Shown one piece after another: positions 10,664 to 22,566 of a stretch of DNA of 64,000 bases. Numbering within the stretch: position 1 is the stretch's first letter; each line of letters opens with the position of its first letter. The stretch comes from Tretioscincus oriximinensis (Eukaryota > Chordata > Lepidosauria > Squamata > Gymnophthalmidae): NCBI GenBank assembly GCA_022410635.1, contig JAJVDF010000003.1, positions 1-64,000 of the forward strand, given 5' to 3'. The notes under the pieces were generated by a model. The model saw only the letters and a program-made list of their open reading frames with translations, was not told the origin of the DNA and did no database searches. The position numbers and the translations under genes were made by a program.

Positions 10664-10762
10664 AATGGACTCAATGCTCTCCATCTGGCTGCCAAGGAAG
10701 GCCATGTGGGATTGGTCCAGGAACTGTTGGAACGGGGGTCTGCAGTGGACTCGGCAACAAAG
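10664..10762 (+). CDS. ANK2: ANK2 coding exon, ankyrin repeat 2
   Basis: This 99-nt exon encodes 33 residues, one whole ankyrin repeat, starting [15 protein letters not shown] and ending SAVDSATK. Ankyrin-B is the membrane-skeleton adaptor whose N-terminal repeat solenoid binds ion channels, transporters and cell-adhesion molecules. The exon is bounded by a pyrimidine-rich acceptor ending ttggttgcag and a donor gtattt, both phase 0. The core LNALHLAA and the pair of helices with LVQELLERG fit the repeat consensus. [10 protein letters not shown] is the ANK2 form of this repeat as I remember the family (ANK3 and ANK1 differ here). It is the first ANK2 exon in the window; the exon for repeat 1 must lie upstream. 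The next exon follows after 2065 bp. Confidence 0.97.
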
Positions 10763-10849
10763 GTATTTTTGGGACTTTTTTTCATCAGTTTCTAGTGTTG
10801 ATTAGAGTGGAAATAGTTTCCTTATTCANCTAGCACTTTGCTGGAAAAA

Positions 10850-11270
10850 GGTGTTTCTTCACTAAAGAATCTTTGAAGAAAACACAACACTAGGACCAGA
10901 GGGCTCTCCTTGAAACTGATGGGCAGAAAAGTGAGAACTAAGTATTTTTTCACCCAGAGGGTCATCAGCCTGTGGAATTTACTTCCTGAAGAGGTAATGG
11001 TAGCTAACAGCTTGGATAGTTTCAAGACAGGATTAGACAGGTTTATGGACACCAAGGGTATAAATGGGTACTAGGATGGATGTCTGGATGGAGGAACAGG
11101 CAGTACTCCTGAAATACCATTTGCATGGAGTCATGAACAGGTGCATATTTTGCTTTCCTCTGTTCAGAATGCCCAGGTACATCTGGGGAGCCTCTGTGTG
11201 AGACAGAGGACTAAATGAGCTGTGGCCTGATCCAGTATGGCTCTTCTTATGTTCTTGTATCTTTCCTCTT
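10850..11270 (+). mobile_element. CR1 LINE 3' end
   Basis: Contains the CR1 3' motifs gtggaatttacttcctgaag, ttagacaggtttatggacac and tactaggatggatgtctgga, and ends with agtatggctcttcttatgtt. It starts 90 bp downstream of an ANK2 exon. Confidence 0.85.
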
Positions 11271-12038
11271 CAGGTTCTGATAAAAAAAAACCTTCCAAAT
11301 ACTCTTGCATATTTGCATGGAGCACATGTGTGTACACAAAAAGACAAAGATTACCATGGACAAAGTCACACACACAAACACTCATTCATATTCCCTTTTC
11401 CCATAGAAAACCAACTGATCTTCAGTTTCTTAAATGCNTAAGTTTTATTTATTTATTAATAAATAATAGGTCCCCAGGGTGGACCTCAACCAAGTATAAA
11501 ACATATTTTAAAACATACTTAAAATCGTAGCCCACCCTCCCACTCACCCTCTNGTCTATCCCTCCTGGCAAGAATTGAGAATCAAAGGGCTGGGTGAACA
11601 TGTACAGTGACACCATAAGTCACTGGTGCCTAGAATGCCTCCACTGGGAGGCTATTCTAAAACCAGGGAGCTACCACAAAGAAGGCCCTCTCACTTGCCA
11701 CAGTTCTTTGAACCTTGGATGGAGATCAAACTATGAGAAGGCCTTCATCTTGAGAACTAAGTACATGGGCAGATCTGTATGGGAAGAAGGCCTCTTTCAG
11801 ATGCTTGAGGCACAAGCCTTTTAAGTATGTTTCCATTCGCATCTTTATGGCTTTCAAAATAAAAAGTGCAATGCTACGAACAGCCTGCTTAGCCAGACTA
11901 CTAAGCAAGATAAGAAGTTTGTCCAAGTAGATATTTTATTCATTTTGTAATTGATATGGTCAATGGGCTAATCAATATTTATATATATGTGATATATGTC
12001 TGGTCAAATATTCCAGTCACAAATACCCTGAGTAGCCT

Positions 12039-12187
12039 CAGGTTCTGTCCCCACTGAGCCATATTCTGGGATATACCTTAGGATAAGAGCCTGCCATCCA
12101 CATGCTAGTGTAGGCTGTGTCATGTGGATGGCCAAGCTCTGTCCCTCAATAGAAGCTAGAATAAGGCTCAGTGGGGACAGGGCCCTA
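12039..12187. mobile_element. TIR element (MITE), CCTGTCCCCACTGAGCC family, copy 2
   Basis: Left CAGGTTCTGTCCCCACTGAG and right CTCAGTGGGGACAGGGCCCTA are inverted. The interior shares cacatgctagtgtaggct with copy 1 at 222-395. Short and non-coding. Confidence 0.75.
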
Positions 12188-12827
12188 AAAAGGTTCTAAA
12201 AAGGTAGAGAATGCATCTGCCCCCATATGGTTATGAACCAAGTCCACTAGCGCTCCCTTCCTTCCTTTATTTTCAACACTGTGGTCAGGTATTTATTACG
12301 ATCTGTGTAAAAGTANTCCAAAATCCTTCTGCATAAAAATACAATATTTAGCGCTGCCTGGCTGAAGAAGACATTCTGACTAATTCCAGAGCTCAGAAGG
12401 AGGCAGCACATGTGTCGGCGGTATTGGCAGCATTGGCTGCACTGATTGGAAGTGAGCAGAGAGCTGCCCACCCGCAGTCAATAAGTAGTACTGAGGGCTA
12501 TGGGCTAAAGCCAGAGGGATGCATGTCTCCCTGCTTCACCCAATCCTCTCATGTGATTGCCTGGCTGAACACTGGTCGAAACAGGGGGGGGGGGGGGGGC
12601 GAGCATTCCCTCTGCTTACATCCAAGCTTGCTTTACTTTGAAATAAAGAGCAAGAATTAATTCTTATTTTTAAGAATAGTCTTGGCATAGGCTTCCTTTT
12701 AAAGTTTTCTTGTAAATTAAGTAAATGAACGGTAGTTGTTGCAATAACATTTTCTTCATTGTAAAATATTGAAATGCAGTTGCTGGCTAAAATTGTACAC
12801 CATTTGTTTTTGTTTTCAATTAAACAG

Positions 12828-12926
12828 AAAGGCAATACAGCACTTCACATTGCATCCTTGGCCGGTCAGGCTGAAGTTGTTAAAGTTCTTGTTAAGGAAG
12901 GAGCCAATATTAATGCACAATCTCAG
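12828..12926 (+). CDS. ANK2: ANK2 coding exon, ankyrin repeat 3
   Basis: This 99-nt exon encodes a complete 33-residue repeat beginning [18 protein letters not shown] and ending GANINAQSQ. The acceptor is ttttcaattaaacag and the donor is gtatgt, both phase 0, so it joins the previous exon in frame. TALHIA is the helix-1 signature of an ankyrin repeat, and [13 protein letters not shown] forms the second helix and the loop. The lysine and glutamate in VKEG and the isoleucine in ANIN match ANK2 rather than ANK3 from memory of the family. An 18.6-kb intron rich in transposable elements follows. No frame damage is seen. Confidence 0.97.
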
Positions 12927-14062
12927 GTATGTTGAATTTTCATGTTTATAAAATCTAATGTTAAACAATATGTTGTAAAACTGAACAACAAAACATAATT
13001 AATCAATGAGGGGACTATTAAAGCTTTACCATTGTTGTAATTAAATAATATGCACACCATGTGTCTTAATGAAGATGTGTATGTAGTTGTCGAACTGAAT
13101 GTCCATTTGCTAAGTTTGGTGGTGAATCATTTAGCCAAACAATTAGATGTTTCCATTTGAGTTTAAACTTGTTTGGAAAACAGAAATAAATTTTTTCAAC
13201 GATAAAATATAAATAATTTTTATAAACAGTTTCTGTTTGTGAGCAGGAGGCTGGTCTAGTTCAATTTCATTCATGTTGACCAACTTGTGTTCTGTTTGAT
13301 CTAACACTAGCGAGTACAAATTGTTCAAATGAATTTTTAAACTTGAATAAAATGTTTCATTTTNCTATGTCTTGATATCAGTAAAGCTTTCTGAAGTTTT
13401 GTTATCATAATGGTGGCCTAGTAACCTTATGGCTCAGTTGTGGTCAACACTTAGATGGGAATAAATTGGTATGTACAGTGATGAGTGTCTTGGATCATTT
13501 TCCATCTCAAATTATGCCCATGAGTTTCATAGCTAATATCCCAATAGGTGTGCCAGTTGCCAGATAAAGTTCTTAGCCTTGAAGCTTCAAAGGACTCATT
13601 TGAAGGTGCACTTTGGTGCATAACAAAAATCAGTTCCTGGTACTAGCACATTTTTGTAATCCAGCAATGTTGGGAACTGCTGTTGATCAAGATTAGGAGC
13701 TTCTAATGAAGACGGAACATATTAGTAGTCGCTGTGGTCTGTTTGGTCTGTACCAGCAAAAGACAAAAGGGATACTAAAGATGAACATGGAATAATTTAT
13801 TTTAGACTACAAATAAGTGTTTTTTAACTGTAGTGCTGAACNTTTTAAAGGTTTTTTTTTAGGATAACTGACATTAAATTGTGGCTTGCCTAGTACAAAT
13901 ACATTTGCTTATTTCAGATTATACGCTGTGCATAATTTTGGGCTTTCCAGTTAAATAACCAGTTCCTCTGGAAGCAACAGGAAAAACTTTCATAGTAGGT
14001 CTTTGGGTTACCTAGAGATTCTTTTATAGAATCTCAGCAATGCCAAATGGGTTCTAGCCATT

Positions 14063-14323
14063 ATAGAGAGATTGCAGCCAGGAAATGAAGCCTGACGGAC
14101 CCCAGAACAAAAGAATGGGCTGGGCCAAGGACAGGATGTTTACAGAAGCAAGAGGAGCCTGGGAGATGTTTTGTACCAGCTGACTGCCTGCAACTCCTCC
14201 TGAAAGGGAGNTTTTAAAAGACCTGGTGACCAACAATCTTGGTTCACTTCCTCCTTTTCTTTCCTGAAATAAACCATGCTTCCACCTGAGGCCTTTTGTC
14301 TGTGTGGTTATTTTCGCAACAGA
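14063..14323 (+). mobile_element. LTR-like fragment (possible solo LTR)
   Basis: The segment has a retroviral-type 3' layout: a TCCTTTTCTTTCCTG tract, AATAAA near 14269, then a G/T-rich stretch ending TTTTCGCAACA at 14323. The left end is not clearly TG, and no target duplication was found, so the call is tentative. Confidence 0.45.
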
Positions 14324-15044
14324 CTTCTAAACTTTCTACTTTTTGTCTGCTCTCTTTATAGCAGACCCCCAGCCATTTTGTGATCTCTCTAGCCCACAAT
14401 CACAGCTGGCTCCCAGGTCCCTTAAAGGGACGTGTGGTAAAGTCTCCTAGTGCACAGGAACATTACGTGGTAAGCTGAATATCCTCCTTAAAACGAGTTG
14501 TGAATAACTTCCTCCTGATTTGTACTCTTTTCATTCTAGATATTTTATAAAGCATGTTATTCCAGTATGTGGTCAGTAAGAACAGTAAAATAGGGATGGA
14601 AAAAATTGGACTTCCCATAATTTATCATAGACTTTTGCTGCTTGCAGTATTTGCTAAACTTTGAGAAGATCCCTTTGAACCCCCAAAATTTGGAGAAGTT
14701 AATTTTGGTACATGCTAAATAATTACATCTTTTCTGAAAGCTCAATTTTACCATGATATGTTTTGACATTACAGGCATACTGTACTATTTATAATGGCTT
14801 TGGCTTCAGCAATAATGTATTTGTTTGTTTGATTGATATTTCAGGTTGTAAAAAACTAATCAGTTATAACCGAAGAAGGGATTTGTCCCTTTCTACCTCT
14901 TTCTAAAATGCAAATATGAAAACAGACTAATAATATATATAACGTGAAAGTCACTTAAATTTTTCTTAATACTATAGTAATATTATATGCTTTTATATTT
15001 TTGTTACTTACACTAGAAGCAAGCATTAGGGCATAGGTTTACAT

Positions 15045-15302
15045 AGAAGAAGAAAAATCTGTTTTTTATATCTCACTCTTTCTAGAGCTGCTTACAAGGC
15101 TATTTTTTCGCCCAAAGGCTTACATTTAATTTATCTTCCTCACCACATTGTGGTGGTATCCATTAATCTAATTTCAAAGTACTTCTGAATAGCTGGGCTG
15201 GCTAAAGGTGAGGCCAGTAAAGAATGGTGGTCCCTTTCCAGGAAGCATAGGTCCATGGTTAGAAAAACTATTTCTTAACCACTGCATCATAGTGTCTCCT
15301 AG
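15045..15302 (-). mobile_element. tRNA-derived SINE, family with AAGCAG..ATAAGAACCC tail
   Basis: On the - strand it begins with an A-box-like atgcagtggttaag, passes an aatgtaagcctttgggcg block and ends with a ctcttcttct-like tail. Related to 20627-20937 and 52066-52330. Diverged. Confidence 0.7.
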
Positions 15303-15379
15303 CTGTTACTCCTAGTGAATACATACTGTATAGTGGGTTGCTCCACATTTGACTAAAACCCATAAATCTCTTGGAATTA

Positions 15380-15679
15380 CAGTGGTACCTCGGTTCTCGA
15401 ACACAATTCGTTCCGGCAGGACGGTCGAGAACCAATTTGTTCGAGAACCGAAGCAAGACGCGCCGGGCCGAAAAAACACACTGATGACATCAGCAAGGCG
15501 CGCCTGGCCGAAAAAATGCACTCTGATGACTTCCGCAAGGTGCGCCTGGCCGAAAGAACGCCGAAGGAAGTTCGAGTTCCAAATCGGTGTTCGGATTCCA
15601 GGACAAAAGTTTCTGGAATCTGCCGGTCGAACACCGATTTGGTCGACATTCAAGGNGTTCGAGAACCGAGGTACCACTG
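15380..15679. mobile_element. Tigger/pogo-like MITE, 300 bp, TA target duplication
   Basis: Perfectly inverted ends CAGTGGTACCTCGGTTCTCG begin at 15380 and finish at 15679, flanked by TA on both sides. Inside, a GCGCCTGGCCGAAA unit of about 42 bp occurs three times in tandem. CpG content is high, suggesting fairly young age. Frames inside are repeat shadows. Confidence 0.88.
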
Positions 15680-16307
15680 TATATTTATAAAATGCCACAC
15701 ATTTCCTTGGATCCAAAATATAGTCCTAAAACATTCTGAAACNTCACTATTACAGGAAATCCAGTTTTCAACAATAGTGAAAGCTTAGTTATGTCTGTTG
15801 CTCCCATGATTATTCCCATTAGAAATACTCTGGTGACAGTCAAGCATGTGAACGGAAGCATGTGAATGGGGCAGGGGACTGATGTGAAAGACCACGTGAG
15901 TAATGTATAGATATTTTCAAAAAGGACTATTATGGAATCAGCAGATAGACACAANTAAGATCATGGAATAGCATTCCATGTCTGGTAGGGTCTGTGAGAG
16001 ATCATTGAGGTGTGTTTTTTGAATTTCCTCTTGCCAGCAGGAAACAGCCAGAGTCTTTTAATATTGTAAAATTCTGTTTTGTATTGAGGAAAACTGGAGA
16101 ACAAGTGATAACCCAAGGAACTGCTACTTTGAAAATAATTTAAATATTCCTGCCATTAGTATGGTATATTGACATATATTATGATTATTTAAAAGAACAC
16201 ATTTTAACAATACTAACAATTGCAATAGTAACCATGACAATAGTAAGAGAAGAATCTGAGCAATAGATCAGCATTTGTCTCTTCTATTATAAGTCTTTGG
16301 GCAAAAA

Positions 16308-16379
16308 ATCGCTTGTAAACTGCTTTGAGTCCCTTCAGGTAAGAAAAGCAGGATACAAAAACCCAGTTCTTCTTCTTCT
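16308..16379 (+). mobile_element. SINE 3' end fragment
   Basis: Contains aactgctttgagtcccttca, aagaaaagcaggatac and a cttcttcttc tail, the same 3' end as the SINE at 20627-20937. The 5' part is missing. Confidence 0.75.
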
Positions 16380-16954
16380 GATCAGGAAACATAAGAAAGA
16401 TTTTTATACATAGAAGAAATGTGGTAATTTCTGGCTTTCTCTGCATTATTTATTAAAATNTCTGCAGTGAAGTGTGCCTGAGCAAGAAGAACATTAAGAT
16501 GATATTCTTTGCTTTTTATTTAGCAAGAATAAAATATAGTTCCAACGATGCGAAAAGGTCAGACTTTCATCTTAATGAACAAGAGTAATTCATACAACTG
16601 CAAAGCAGCATCAAGAATAAAGCTCTATTCTTCTTACATAGAAAGAAATGCCGCAGTATCCTTTGATCTATTTTGGAAGCTGCTGACTCACATCAGCCAA
16701 CAAAAAAGGCTTTAGAAAGCGAAAAGGATTGAGAGAATCTGTGGATTACAAAAAAGGGCATCTTTTGGTCAAATGGAGATTTTTATCCTGTGCCTGATTC
16801 CCTGAAGTTCACTTTGCTGAATGCCATCACAGTATTATAAATGTGCAGGTGGAAATGGGCTACATACATGTATCTACAGTGTGCATGCAGATTTATAATA
16901 TCACTAATTTTCAATTTCTGTAATAATACAATATTGTTATTACTGTTTCACTTT

Positions 16955-17765
16955 TCAAATTGGAAATAGTGACAAGTGCCTGAAGGCATTAATGTGCTGG
17001 ATGAAAGCCAATACATTNAAGCTTTTACAGCCCCTCGAGTCCATAAGAAGGGGAGGCATCCTGTCCTCATTGAGGGTTGAATTGCCATATGAGTATGAAA
17101 TCTGGGGGTGAAGGCAGTGATCAGTAGCACATACTTCAAGTTACATCTGGTTCACCAGTTACGACCACTTCTGGACAGGGACCATCTGGCCACAGTAATC
17201 AATGCTCTGGTAACTTCTAATTAGGCTATTGTAATGCAGTCTATATGTCACTGTTCTTGAAAACGTTTAAGAAGCTGTGGCTTGTGCAGAATACAGCAAC
17301 TAGANTGACTATCTGGTTGGACACAAATTACACTAATCTTGAAAGAGCTACATCAGCTGCCAATTTGTTACTGAGCCCAATTCAAGGTTAACCTTAATTT
17401 ATAATGCCCTAAATAACTTGAGTCCCAAATCAACCTGCAAGTGCCTTAAGATATTCAGGGAAGGTCCTTCTGCTTGTATCACCACTCTTTGGTAGCAAAG
17501 GGGATAGGAATTCAGGATATGGCATTCTCAGTGGCAGGCCCCAGATTATGGATCTATCTTCCCCTTGAGGTGTGTCAATCACAACCATTGTATTCACACA
17601 GATAATCTCTAAAGATGCCACTGTTTAACTTGGCCTTTGGTTGAAGTAACTGCTCTCCCCGCCACCCCCTTACAGACTCATTATTATGTTTCTATTATTA
17701 GCTGCCCTGAGACTGGGCAGGATATAGATATAGGGCAGGATAAAAGTGCAAATCAATCAATCATT
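16955..17765 (+). mobile_element. CR1-L3-like LINE, 3' third, decayed
   Basis: Sense-strand order matches the L3 RT C-terminus and 3' UTR: the VLKELHWLPI-like region near 17338-17370, then tttaacttggcctttggttg and gctgccctgagactgggcag with a tail. Many indels; no long frame. Confidence 0.75.
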
Positions 17766-18396
17766 TGGAAGTAGAGATCTCGATACTTTTAAATGAGGTT
17801 GTTGTCTGCAGTATTTTAATGTTGCTGTAAGCTTTATGTACTGTAGCTTAATCATTTATGTATTCCATTTTTATTACTCCATTGGTTTAATATGCCTGGA
17901 TCTTGCAGACAAGGCAGAGAGTTTTGATGAGATGGCTTGTTGCTTAAAACAGCTTTAATCATATAACTTCATTAAGGTTACTCTGAAATTACTAAATTTC
18001 TATGTNGTGCTGTTACAGTAGCAAGATATTGGCAGACTCTTTTGATTCTGGTTTTAATATGTTTTTTTCTAGAGACTTTGCATTTATTGCCCTACATACC
18101 AAATCAATTAATTGGAATTTGCTTCTTACATTATAGTCTATGGGCTGCAATAAATCTATTACTTATTTACAACATGGAGAGACATATTCTAAAACTGTTC
18201 AGAAGGTCAGCTAGCAACTAATGTGAAAACTCCTTGAAAAGTGTGGTTACAGTCAAAATATTCTTCTGTACATAGAGTGAGCCATAAAAACTATTGTTAT
18301 ACTGAATATGCCTCTTCAGAACCACAGCCATTTGCATTTGCATTGCTAGTCACACAATTTACTATATCTAGTCTGTCCTTAGACATTCACTCTATG

Positions 18397-18691
18397 CAAT
18401 GGTGGGATTCAGCCAGTTCTCACCAGATCAGTAAAACCAGTAGGGTTTTTTTTAGTTGAGAGAAACGGTTGTTAAGCCAGCCAAGCCACACCTCCTGCCA
18501 GAAATGACATCACTTAGGATGCAATTTCCAGTTGCTGCTTTCAGGAATGCCATCACCTGAGAAAGCAGCAACCAGAAATGATACCACTTAAGATGTCATT
18601 TCTGGTTGCTGCTTCCTGGAACGCCATCACTTAACATGGGCGTTCCCAAAAGAGAACTGGTTGTTAAATTATTTGAATCCTACTCACTTTG
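18397..18691. mobile_element. TIR element with GGTGGGATTCA ends
   Basis: Left ggtgggattcagccagttct and right agaactggttgtta followed by atttgaatcctactcac form inverted ends. The interior repeats gaaatga..atcactta..ggttgctgctt blocks in both orientations. Known squamate genomes contain DNA transposons with such ends (from memory); hAT-like is my guess. No target duplication was verified. Confidence 0.6.
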
Positions 18692-20059
18692 TGTATCTGA
18701 TGAAGCAGGCTAAAGTCTACAAAGCCAGGATATATCTCAATATACACTATTTTGTGACAACAAAAGGCAATAGTTTTCCTCATAATTGCACCGATTAAAA
18801 GTTCCTTATCTTAGGAAATAGGAATGCATTTCTGAAAATAAAAGAGATTCATTCACACAGTACTGCTATCTATTATGCAGAGAGCTATGAGGTCCTTCTA
18901 TAAAGTACCATATGAGACTCTGTCCATTTCTGAGACCAGCGATTCACCAAGTTTAAAGTTTGTCAGAGATTGCAGCTAATGTCCATCTACAACAGAATAT
19001 TTTCTTGCCAAAAACTCTATATCTGATTTATCCTTCTTAGTTTTTTATCCATTGTTAGAATAGTTTCCCTCCAGCAAACTAAGGCCAGAGCTATTGCATT
19101 TCAGTGTTATGCCTTATTCTTCCTCTTCCCAAACATTAATGCCATGATTTAGTTAAATATAGTATTTTCCCATAAATGTATATTGTCTGTGTGGTAGTGA
19201 TAGACCATAAATTTTTCTAACTTCCTGAATAGCTTAAGATATTGCTTAAATAGCTTATCGCCACCGGACTTTTTTGCTTCCTACATAAGATATAGAGATA
19301 CCTCAAATCATTGAATCTCTTTAGTGTTTTAATTAAACGGAGGTTAATTTTTGGGTTAGTTGAGCATTAACTGAATTTGATAAAGCTTTGTCAATTACAA
19401 TAAAATTCTGTTGCTCTATTGTGCTATCTCTCTGGTCTCACGTACAAGATTGGCTAAATCAGACCATTTTTGCATTTCAATAAAAGATAGAAGTTTGAGA
19501 ATGTTGGGTCACACTGACTCTCTTTGAGTAGGATAACAAGAAAGCAATTCTTTGAACCAAAGGAACAATATAAAGGGTTATAGAGACAAAAAAACGAAAC
19601 AAACTGACAGAACAAGAACAGGGTGTACCAAACTTGCTTTTATTTTAAGTTTCTACTATGGGCGCAATTTACTTACCTATTTATTTTATTTACTTATTTA
19701 TTTTACTGTCTCTCTTCCCTCAGCTACTTTGGGTTTTATAATAATAAAAGCAATAAAAACATTAATATCTTCTTACTATTACTGGTAGCTATATTTTGCC
19801 TAAATACGCCCTTGGTTTCAACTACTTTGATTTATTTCCTACAAGTTGTCAGTAATTGGAAAAAGAAAATATAAAAATATTTTTGGTGAATACCCAGTAA
19901 GAAATTAAAAGCGATGAGAAGTGTAGATGAATTATCTGGGCATCCCTATACATTTGTTTTTCATTTCTTTTCCCATGTGAGTTACAACTGCACATGTCCC
20001 TCAGGGTGGATTACAGCAGTAAAAGTTGTGCTCCATCTATCCATTTTAGGAGTAACAAT

Positions 20060-20230
20060 CTGGTTTGTTGGTATGTATCCATTTATTTTTATTTCTATTT
20101 CTATACCTCCTTATACCAGAAGGTCTCAGGGTGGTTAACAACAAAAACTAAGTTAACATATTAAAACAACAATATCTGAAAATAGGGAATGGTGAATACC
20201 CTAAACTATTAGTGCTTTCATTATTTTGTT
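20060..20230 (-). mobile_element. CR1-L3-like LINE 3' tail
   Basis: The + strand starts tttatttttatttctatttc then agaaggtctcagggtggtta and acaatatctgaaaatagg, the antisense of the common L3 tail. Confidence 0.75.
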
Positions 20231-20626
20231 TAAAATAAACAATTTATACAAAGACTTACAGTTGATCAAAATTAATATATAGTCAGATGTAAATAGAATC
20301 TAAAATATCAAGCCTCAGTTTTCCTTCGTAGACATCCTACTTAATTAAATTGTGAGATCAAAACTTGTTTACCTATTTTTAAAGTAAAATAAAAAAGAAA
20401 AGAAAAAGAAAATTAATTAAATGAGTAAACATGTGGTTTTAATACNTTTTAGGAAGAGAGGAAGTGCATTCTTATGAAGATCACGATATGCATGAAATAC
20501 TGAGATGTAGATAGCAAAAGATTTTGGCAGAAGGTTTTTAATGGGGCTGAGGGTCAGAGGAACAAACAAAATACAGAAGCTGCATCCACACTGTAATAAT
20601 TTCTGCACTAACATGCAATCTACAGG

Positions 20627-20937
20627 CACGGATAACTCAGTCGTTAAGGAATCCGTCTCTCATCTGGCAGATCGGGTTTCGAAGCCCTTTGTCAGACGTG
20701 AGGAGGGGTGAGCACCTTCCACTAGCCTGTAGCTCTAGCCAATCCAGCTATTTGAAAGCATGAATTGCAAGAAATTGCAACTGACTGCAAGTAGATACAC
20801 GGGAACCACCACAGCCTGGTGGGGAAGATAAAATGTGAGCCTTCGGGCAAAAATACCTTTGAAAGCCACTTTGAGTCCCTTTGAAANGTGAGAAAAGCAG
20901 GGTATAAGAACCCAGTTCTTCTTCTTCCTTCAGGATC
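20627..20937 (+). mobile_element. tRNA-derived SINE
   Basis: Starts with a tRNA-like head: an A-box-like gataactcagtcgttaagg and a B-box-like gggtttcgaagcc near 20674. The body has gtgagccttcgggcaaaaat, and the tail reads aaagcagggtataagaaccc followed by cttcttcttc. No tRNA cloverleaf is complete. It follows directly after a fragment of the GCATCCACA TIR element. Confidence 0.8.
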
Positions 20938-22169
20938 TCTTTTGTCTGCATGTTTGTTTGGATTAGAGGGATTCTGACCTGGCTGGTGCACGCCATCTGC
21001 AGACATGAAACTTGATCTAGATCAGCAGGTGTCTTGTGCAATTAGCTTCCCAGGATCTCCAACAGCAGGAAACTTTTTCCTAGTTGTTGGAGCTTCTTGA
21101 AGCAGATTCAAAATCTTGTACAAGCTTTGGGGCTTACATGGAAGTTGAAGAAGAATAGGCATTGCAATGTCCGTATATGTATATATTAATGACCGTCTAA
21201 CCATTTGCCACAATGCCGGGACTGTATCCCTGCCCCTACAACTAAACCTGCCCCCTCTGTGAGTCGTGGAGGTGGGCCTATACTGCCACCTGCTCTGAAC
21301 TGTTCACAACATGCTTACACACTACCTGGCTTGAGCCATTGCAACTCGTGTCAACACCATCCGCCCACATTTTTGCTGGCTTTTCTGACTAGAATATATA
21401 TATAAAAAATCTTAGAAGTGCCATTGACAGGGTAATGTATGGCATTTGTGCTCTCATCACAACTGTGATCTACCTTTTCTAGCCTCAGAAGAAAGGGCAG
21501 ATTCAAATAGGAACAATCCCATCTGTTGAACTGTTTCTAAGCTGCCTCAGAGATGCTTTGTACTGTAGGTGAATGCAAGTAGGACTAGTATGATACTATA
21601 TGTTTTCATTACTCAGACTCTGTGCAATAAATATCTGAAGAAATGGGTGAGTGTTCTTAGAATCCTTCTCAGCAACCTGAGGATGTGGCTAAACCAGTTA
21701 CCCCATTACGCATATGTGCACCATGTGTTCATGACATTTTCTCAGGGCACAGCTACCATAGGGCAAGTTTGTAATTAAAAAAATTACATTTTCAGGCTCC
21801 TGAAGCCCCACTTTATTTATCTGCCCTGAGGCCATGGAAGTCTAGCTACACCACTACATGGTCTGGAAATACCTTTCTGTGCCAATTTGAGACATCAGTT
21901 TCCATGCCATTAATCACTTATGTTTTGCTTACCTGCTATGGAACACCAGAATACATTTACAAATTANCTGTTTTTCCCCAAACACCTGTTCCTACATCTT
22001 GAAGACACATTCTGGAATATAAGAGTATGTGTCCTCTTCCNATACTTGTGTTCTGCTATGAGCTATCAGAAGGTTTTATGAGAGGGTGCTACAACAGAAA
22101 GTACTTGGTAGTGCAAATATCCACTTTATCTATTAACAATCTGTCCTTTGACCTTGTAATTGAATTTGT

Positions 22170-22400
22170 TTATTTATACCTGTACCTAAAGGTTTCTGGC
22201 AGCCAACAATATAAATCAAAACTAACTGAATGTGGGGAAGAAAGTGGCATTTCTTTAACCAAAGTGGTGCGTCTCCAAAGATCTTCTAAAATAATACAAT
22301 GATGGTGACTGATGCACCTGAGGGGAAGACTATTCATTAGCTTGTGGGCAACCACTGAGAAGGCCCTGACCGGGGTTTTCACTCCATTATGATGATGATA
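22170..22400 (-). mobile_element. CR1-L3-like LINE 3' UTR fragment
   Basis: Antisense block: ggtgactgatgcacctgagg, gaagactattcattagcttg and ccactgagaaggccctgacc, as in the L3 copy at 24.4 kb. Confidence 0.75.
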
Positions 22401-22500
22401 GCAACCAATATTTTACTGTGCACTTGTCTTTAAGTCATGTCTTGTGTTTCTATGAAATGCATTTATGGAAAATGTGAAAGTATTAAGGTATTGTAATATA

Positions 22501-22566
22501 GTGCTCAAAATAATTAAGGGAACACTTTAATATATGTTAAAGTGTTTTCTTAATTGTTTTGAGCAT
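22501..22566. mobile_element. Minimal Tc1/mariner hairpin made of two terminal repeats
   Basis: GTGCTCAAAATAATTAAGGG (22501) is followed after a 6-bp centre by its inverse ending TTTTGAGCAT (22566), with TA on both flanks. The end sequence is that of a widespread vertebrate Tc1-like element (agtgctcaaaaaaattaagg from memory). Only the two ends remain. Confidence 0.8.

Larger units (their letters stand above)
10763..12827 (+). other. ANK2: ANK2 intron, 2065 bp
   Basis: Donor gtattt, acceptor aaacag. It contains a CR1 3' end near 10.85-11.27 kb and a 149-bp TIR element at 12039-12187. There is also a run of about 14 G near 12585 inside GC-richer DNA. Nothing else is recognised. Confidence 0.92.

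Noticed and set aside
20627..20700. Possible tRNA gene
   Set aside because: Only A-box and B-box resemblance; no full cloverleaf, and a SINE body and tail follow.
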